Both the position numbers and the translations under genes were made by a program. Below, in pieces: positions 34,545 through 38,712 of a DNA stretch of 38,712 nt. The notes under the pieces were generated by a model. That model had not been told where the DNA came from, ran no database searches, and saw nothing but the letters and a program-made list of their open reading frames with translations. The DNA is from CAZEAN01 sp964510225. Lineage in GTDB: Bacteria > Planctomycetota > Planctomycetia > Isosphaerales > Isosphaeraceae. How positions within the stretch are numbered: position 1 is the first letter of the stretch; every line of letters begins with the position of its first letter. Location of the stretch: the NCBI GenBank assembly GCA_964510225.1, contig CAZEAN010000057.1, positions 1 through 38,712 of the forward strand. The letters run 5' to 3'.

Positions 34545-36011
34545 ATGACTCGACGATTATTCGGACTGATGTTCGGTGCCTTACTGATCGGGGCACCTGT
34601 TGCACTCGGGCAACCGGCGGGGTCACCACCCGCAATCCGCCCCAACATTGTTCTTTTAGTTCTCGACGACCAGGATGCCTTCTCCCCATTCTGGGAGGCA
34701 ATGCCTCAGACCGCTGCCTTGATTCGCGATCGAGGGGTTACTTTTAATCGTGCCTTTGCGCCAACCCCGATCTGTACTCCTGGCCGTGTCTCCATCCTCT
34801 CTGGACAGTTGGCGCACAACACCGGTGTTTTCACCCTGACCGGCCCAAGTGGAGTCAGCAACTATTTCGGAGACGCTGTTCGAGCGTTTCCCGTCTTCCT
34901 GACCGAGTTAGGGTATTACAACGCCTTCATCGGCAAGACATGGCGCGGTGGAGGTGGTGCTGATCCCGGTTGGCATGCTTGGTGGGCTTTTGGCGGTGAT
35001 AATATGCATGCCGGCTATGACTATTTTGTGGTGGAGCAGTTTCTTGGTCAACGCGCCCGGAGTTATCCCGGAGGACAGTACTCCACTGATTGGATGGCCG
35101 ACCGCGCTGAAGCACTCCTTGAGGTACTCGGGGGAGCCCCGGTCCCGTTCTGTCTGATGCTGAATCCGATTGCACCCCACCTTCCTTTACCTCCTGCGCG
35201 TCGCCATGAACGCTTCGCTCGCGCGGTTTGGGGAAATCGGATGCCACGCTCTCCGAACTTTAACGAGCAAGACGTCTCGGAAAAACCGTCCTGGCTCCGT
35301 CTGAGTGCAGGGACTCGTTCTGGGGCGGTTCCTTACGCTAATGCCGAATACTACAAGCGGATGGGGTCGTTGATTGCGGTCGACGAGATGATGGGTCGGA
35401 TCGGTAGAGTACTCGCGTCTCAAGGACGACTTGAGAACACCGTCTTCATCATTACTTCGGATAATGGCTACAACCTCGGTGCGCACCGGCTAATTCACAA
35501 AATGGCTCCTTACGAGGAGAGTATCCGGGTTCCCTTGGTGATTTCCGGGCCGGGGATCGCTTCGAATACCGAGATCGATCGGATCGTCGGGATTCACGAT
35601 TTGGCACCGACATTGATCGAGCTGGCGGGCGGCACCGCACCCGAGTTTATGGATGGTAAGTCATTGGTACCGTTCCTCCGCGAAGGTGAGAACGACGCCT
35701 CACCAACCTGGCGCAATGCCCTTGTGACCGAATACAACACCGGAGGTGTTCGACCGGGGCACAATCCAGGTGGATCCATTGGCCCAGGTTATAATCTCGA
35801 CATCCCGACCTATCGGTCGATTCGGACTGACTCGTTCAAGTATGTTTTTTGGCCGCAGACTGGCGAAGAAGAACTGTACTTGCTCGATTGGGACCCGTAC
35901 GAGCTGTATAACTTGATGGCGCTGGATCCGGTTAACTTTGGGGTGCTCCGTGATATCCTTCGCTTCCAGATGATCGTGCAGCTTTCCGGTGCAGGACCTA
36001 CTTCACCATAA
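34545..36011 (+). CDS. Secreted type I sulfatase
   Basis: 488 residues from the ATG at 34545; a GTG at 34533 adds four. A signal peptide (TRRLFGLMFGALLIGAPVALG) precedes an alkaline-phosphatase-fold sulfatase. The signature C77-T-P-G-R81 in APTPICTPGRVSILSGQ is the site where cysteine becomes formylglycine, and metal-binding aspartates are visible in LLVLDDQD near the N-terminus and in ITSDNGYNLGAH. Such enzymes remove sulfate esters from polysaccharides and are abundant in planctomycetes. No formylglycine-generating enzyme is in the window. It is alone on the plus strand between the GTPase operon and the TIR gene and has no evident link to either. Confidence 0.92.
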   Translation: MTRRLFGLMFGALLIGAPVALGQPAGSPPAIRPNIVLLVLDDQDAFSPFWEAMPQTAALIRDRGVTFNRAFAPTPICTPGRVSILSGQLAHNTGVFTLTGPSGVSNYFGDAVRAFPVFLTELGYYNAFIGKTWRGGGGADPGWHAWWAFGGDNMHAGYDYFVVEQFLGQRARSYPGGQYSTDWMADRAEALLEVLGGAPVPFCLMLNPIAPHLPLPPARRHERFARAVWGNRMPRSPNFNEQDVSEKPSWLRLSAGTRSGAVPYANAEYYKRMGSLIAVDEMMGRIGRVLASQGRLENTVFIITSDNGYNLGAHRLIHKMAPYEESIRVPLVISGPGIASNTEIDRIVGIHDLAPTLIELAGGTAPEFMDGKSLVPFLREGENDASPTWRNALVTEYNTGGVRPGHNPGGSIGPGYNLDIPTYRSIRTDSFKYVFWPQTGEEELYLLDWDPYELYNLMALDPVNFGVLRDILRFQMIVQLSGAGPTSP

Positions 36012-36335
36012 GTCGTCTGCCAAACTGTGCAGATCGATGAGCCGGGCACCAATCAGCCGAGCAGTGAGTGAGGCGTGTGTTGAGATCTGAGAAAACTTGC
36101 CGTCGTTCAGAGAGTGGCGGCAAGTTGAAATGAAACGAGTAGGGCTCGAACCTCGGTCCGCTCTCCGGTGGGTCGTCGACCACGAAGAGATGATCTCCCG
36201 CACGCGTGTTTCCACGCTCGTCGCTTCCGTTGCGCTCGATTAAGGTCCATAATAAGGCGATGAAACTGTCCCACTGACGAAGTGCTCTGGGCTGGGTGAT
36301 GATCGGGCATATTGAGAACGATGGAAACTTAGCAA
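36012..36335. other. Gap between sulfatase and TIR-STAND gene
   Basis: No credible gene; short minus-strand frames of 60-70 codons here show no domain. A hairpin (AACTTGCCG at 36094-36102, CGGCAAGTT at 36118-36126, 15-nt loop) lies 82 nt behind the sulfatase stop and may end its transcript, though it lacks a U-run. Confidence 0.45.
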
Positions 36336-38712
36336 ATGGATGAACTTAAGCCTCCGAGCGAACCAGTACGCCTCTTCTACTCTTATTCGAAGAAGGATAA
36401 AGACTTACGGGAGGAGTTAGAGGAACACTTAAGTTCCTTACAACACGAGCGGTTTATTACTGGTTGGTATGACCTCTCCATGGAGCCAGGTACGCAGTGG
36501 GATGATGAAATCAAGAGCCACCTCAATGAGGCGGGCATCATCCTCTTGCTTGTGAGTTCTAGCTTTATGGCAACGCGTTACATTTGGGAGGAAGAAGTGA
36601 CTCGGGCGATGCAGCGCCACCAGGACGGCACTGCTCGGGTCATTCCTGTGATACTTCGTCCCTGCGACTGGCAGTCTGCCCCGTTTGGCAAGCTGAGTGC
36701 TCTGCCCGAGAAAAGTAAGGCAGTCACCACCTGGGCCGATCGTGACGTAGCTTTCCTTGACATTGCGCAAGGTATCCGCAAGGTGGTGACAACGCTCAAG
36801 AAGCGAGACCAACCTGCTGGGGGCGTGGTTGATTCAGAAGTGAAGCTGGGTCCCCTTGATCCACAACTGCCAGACTTGCCGGTGCATCACCTGCCTCGGG
36901 AAGAGGAAATTGCGACTTGTCGGGAGAAGCTGCTCGGCACGGATGAGCGTACTGTTGCGATTACGGCTCCCAATCGAGAAGCGCTCAAGCGAGCGGCGGT
37001 TGCGTTGCGTGGCATGGGAGGGGCGGGGAAGTCGGTCTTGGCCAATGCGGTTGCGCGAGACGATGAGGTTCGAAAACGGTTCCGCGATGGCATCTTTTGG
37101 CTCACCGTGGGGCTGGACGAGGCGGGAACTCCGGGCAAAGCGCTTGCCATCCAACACAAACTCGCTCAGCGTCTTGGGGAGACTGCTCATTATGGTACCC
37201 CCGATGAGGGGAAGGTGGAACTACGTAAGTTGCTCTCGCACAAAGCGTGCCTGGTGATTTTGGACGACGTCTGGGAGACCGACGATGCCAAGCGACTGCA
37301 AGTTGTCGACGGTTCCTCATCCTCACGGTTGCTGATCACGACGCGTGATGGCCGCATCGTGACTAATCTCGATGCCGTTGAAATTCCCATCGGACAACTC
37401 CCACTACCACAGGCGATCACTTTTCTCGCGCAGTGGGCTGATTGTTCCGTCGAAGGGGACCCCGATATTGAACGTGTGGCATTGGAGTGTGGGTGTTTAC
37501 CACTTGCGCTGGCGATCTGTGGAGCGATGGCACGCGAAGACTTGCCCTGGAGCGTCATTCTCAAGGCTCTTGAGTCCGTCGATGTCGGCTTCCTCGAGAA
37601 CAAGGGACTCGACCCACAATACGACAGTGTCCTCAAGTCAATTCAGGCGAGTATCGATTATCTTGACCAGTCTAAACCCGAACTTGCGCAACGCTATCGC
37701 GACCTCGCCGTCTTCCCAGTCGATGAGTCCATTCCGCAGTCGGTTGTCGTCAGGTTGTGGGAACAGACCACGGGGTGTCCTCAGTACCGCGCTCTCTCGG
37801 ATATCATCACGCTCAAGCAAAAATCATTATTAAGTGTCGACGAGTCTCCCACCGGTCCCCGCGTCCAACTCCATGACCTTCAGCACGACTACGTCACCTT
37901 CACCAATCCCAATAGACACGAACTGCACGAACAACTCCTCCAGGCTTACGGGCAAAACTGTGCCAATGGGTGGGCGAACGGGCCCGACGACGGGTACTTC
38001 TTTCAGCATCTCTTCCACCACCTCAGAGAAGCCAATCGCTCCGAAGAAGCACGGGGATTGCTGCTCGACTGCCGCTGGCTCGACGCCAAGCTCCGAGCCA
38101 CCGGAGCGGGGCCATTCCTCGAGGATTTCAGCCCGTGGTTGCAGGAACAAGAGATCGAGCTCATTCATGACGCTCTGCTCTTGAGTCTCTCGCGACTGAG
38201 TCAGGACCCAGGTGTTCTTCGCAGCCAATTATACGGACGCCTCCTCGGCCTCGTGGACCGTGACGCGATTCGAACCTTGCTCGAGACGGTTCCGTCAACG
38301 GATTCACCCTGGTTTCGTCCGATCAGTCCCAGTCTCGCGGCCCCCGGTGGACCACTCCGAGCCACCTTGCTGGGACACACGGACTCGGTCACCGCGGTGG
38401 CGGTCACCTCCGATGACAACCGGGCCATCTCCGCATCATACGACAATACCCTCAAGCTCTGGGACCTCCAGAACGGAACGATCATCCAAGAATTCAAAGG
38501 ACACACGGGCTGGGTCACCGCGGTGGCGTTGACCTCCGATGACAACCGGGCCATCTCCGCATCATACGACAATACCCTCAAGCTCTGGGACCTCCAGAAC
38601 GGAACGATCATCCAAGAATTCAAAGGACACACGGGCTGGGTCACCGCGGTGGCGTTGACCTCCGATGACAACCGGGCCATCTCCGCATCATACGACAATA
38701 CCCTCAAGCTCT
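36336..38712 (+). CDS. TIR - NB-ARC (STAND) - WD40 immune-type protein, C-terminus cut by window edge
   Basis: Open from the ATG at 36336 to the window end, 792 residues visible. A TIR domain (about 10-150) has RLFYSYSKKD, WYDLSMEPGTQWDDEI and IWEEEV, where E87 is the likely catalytic glutamate of a TIR NADase. An NB-ARC ATPase (about 185-520) follows with Walker A G226-M-G-G-A-G-K-S233, Walker B LVILDDVW (306-313), LLITTRD (332-338) and a CLPLALAICG motif. A helical Apaf-1-like region (about 520-679) leads to WD40 repeats from residue 680. Such proteins are thought to oligomerise when the repeats sense a ligand and then trigger the TIR to deplete NAD+ (family knowledge). The ribosome site is weak. 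There is no membrane segment. Confidence 0.92.
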   Translation, partial: MDELKPPSEPVRLFYSYSKKDKDLREELEEHLSSLQHERFITGWYDLSMEPGTQWDDEIKSHLNEAGIILLLVSSSFMATRYIWEEEVTRAMQRHQDGTARVIPVILRPCDWQSAPFGKLSALPEKSKAVTTWADRDVAFLDIAQGIRKVVTTLKKRDQPAGGVVDSEVKLGPLDPQLPDLPVHHLPREEEIATCREKLLGTDERTVAITAPNREALKRAAVALRGMGGAGKSVLANAVARDDEVRKRFRDGIFWLTVGLDEAGTPGKALAIQHKLAQRLGETAHYGTPDEGKVELRKLLSHKACLVILDDVWETDDAKRLQVVDGSSSSRLLITTRDGRIVTNLDAVEIPIGQLPLPQAITFLAQWADCSVEGDPDIERVALECGCLPLALAICGAMAREDLPWSVILKALESVDVGFLENKGLDPQYDSVLKSIQASIDYLDQSKPELAQRYRDLAVFPVDESIPQSVVVRLWEQTTGCPQYRALSDIITLKQKSLLSVDESPTGPRVQLHDLQHDYVTFTNPNRHELHEQLLQAYGQNCANGWANGPDDGYFFQHLFHHLREANRSEEARGLLLDCRWLDAKLRATGAGPFLEDFSPWLQEQEIELIHDALLLSLSRLSQDPGVLRSQLYGRLLGLVDRDAIRTLLETVPSTDSPWFRPISPSLAAPGGPLRATLLGHTDSVTAVAVTSDDNRAISASYDNTLKLWDLQNGTIIQEFKGHTGWVTAVALTSDDNRAISASYDNTLKLWDLQNGTIIQEFKGHTGWVTAVALTSDDNRAISASYDNTLKL
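38373..38712 (+). repeat. Near-identical 126-bp repeats encoding 42-residue WD40 units
   Basis: Units at 38373-38498, 38499-38624 and 38625-38712 (cut by the edge). Unit 2 and the visible 88 nt of unit 3 are identical; unit 1 differs from unit 2 at four bases, altering three residues (D/G, S/W, V/L). Each unit starts GHT and ends near the FK of QEFK. The array probably continues beyond the window. Confidence 0.95.

Noticed and set aside
36003..36310. Minus-strand frames of 61-70 codons between the sulfatase and the TIR gene
   Set aside because: They have no recognisable domain, no good ribosome site, and a hairpin inside. They are probably chance.
38201..38707. A 168-codon minus-strand frame with perfect internal repeats
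   Set aside because: The repeats are the reverse complement of the WD40 units of the TIR-NB-ARC gene.
38373..38712. Regularly spaced repeats as a possible CRISPR array
   Set aside because: The units abut without spacers, are 126 bp long, keep the reading frame and encode WD40 blades.

Overview
The window looks like chromosomal DNA of a planctomycete (Planctomycetota). The strongest markers are a secreted dehydrogenase/HEAT/cytochrome protein of the Pirellula/Verrucomicrobium type (C-A-Q-C-H haem motif), a Tat-signal Gfo/Idh/MocA oxidoreductase, a type I sulfatase, and a zinc-ribbon hydrolase whose C-terminal domain resembles a jacalin-like fold common in that phylum. No rRNA, tRNA, CRISPR array, insertion sequence or phage gene was seen. 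The genus cannot be fixed from the sequence.

Layout. (1) 1-4850, minus strand: an apparent operon of a sodium:solute symporter, a fusion of a class-C beta-lactamase-like (AmiE/YbbE-type) domain with a NamZ/DUF1343 exo-muramidase domain, and an M3 oligoendopeptidase cut by the window edge. Together they suggest uptake and breakdown of cell-wall fragments. (2) 5036-6796, minus: endonuclease V and L-threonine aldolase. (3) 6892-9963, minus: the large haem protein, with a perfect 14-bp hairpin behind it. (4) 10111-14049, minus: ApbE, a DoxX-like protein with an apparent non-ATG start, and the Gfo/Idh/MocA oxidoreductase, closed by a strong terminator. (5) 14384-24803, plus: zinc-ribbon hydrolase, hybrid histidine kinase with its HPt-receiver-ATPase partner, small lipoprotein, MlaE and MlaD transport proteins, FlgM behind a sigma-28-like promoter, and a Fur-family regulator. 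(6) 24841-25521, minus: a HAD hydrolase. (7) 25573-34126, minus: a four-gene operon of a zinc-ribbon GTPase, a membrane GAP1-N2-like protein, a large helical membrane protein and a tandem-GYF_2 membrane-anchored trypsin-like protease. (8) 34545-36011, plus: sulfatase. (9) 36336 to the end, plus: a TIR-NB-ARC-WD40 protein with nearly identical WD40 repeats, cut by the window edge.

The most interesting part is the right third. The GTPase/GAP1/helical/protease operon has the composition expected of a GTPase-centred conflict (immunity or programmed-death) system: NTPase switch, associated adaptor, membrane scaffold and protease effector. It lies about 2.2 kb from the TIR-STAND protein, a second immune-type NTPase, so the region may be a small defence island. 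The peptidoglycan-salvage operon at the left edge is the second most coherent unit. Family assignments rest on motifs read by eye; no database search was run.
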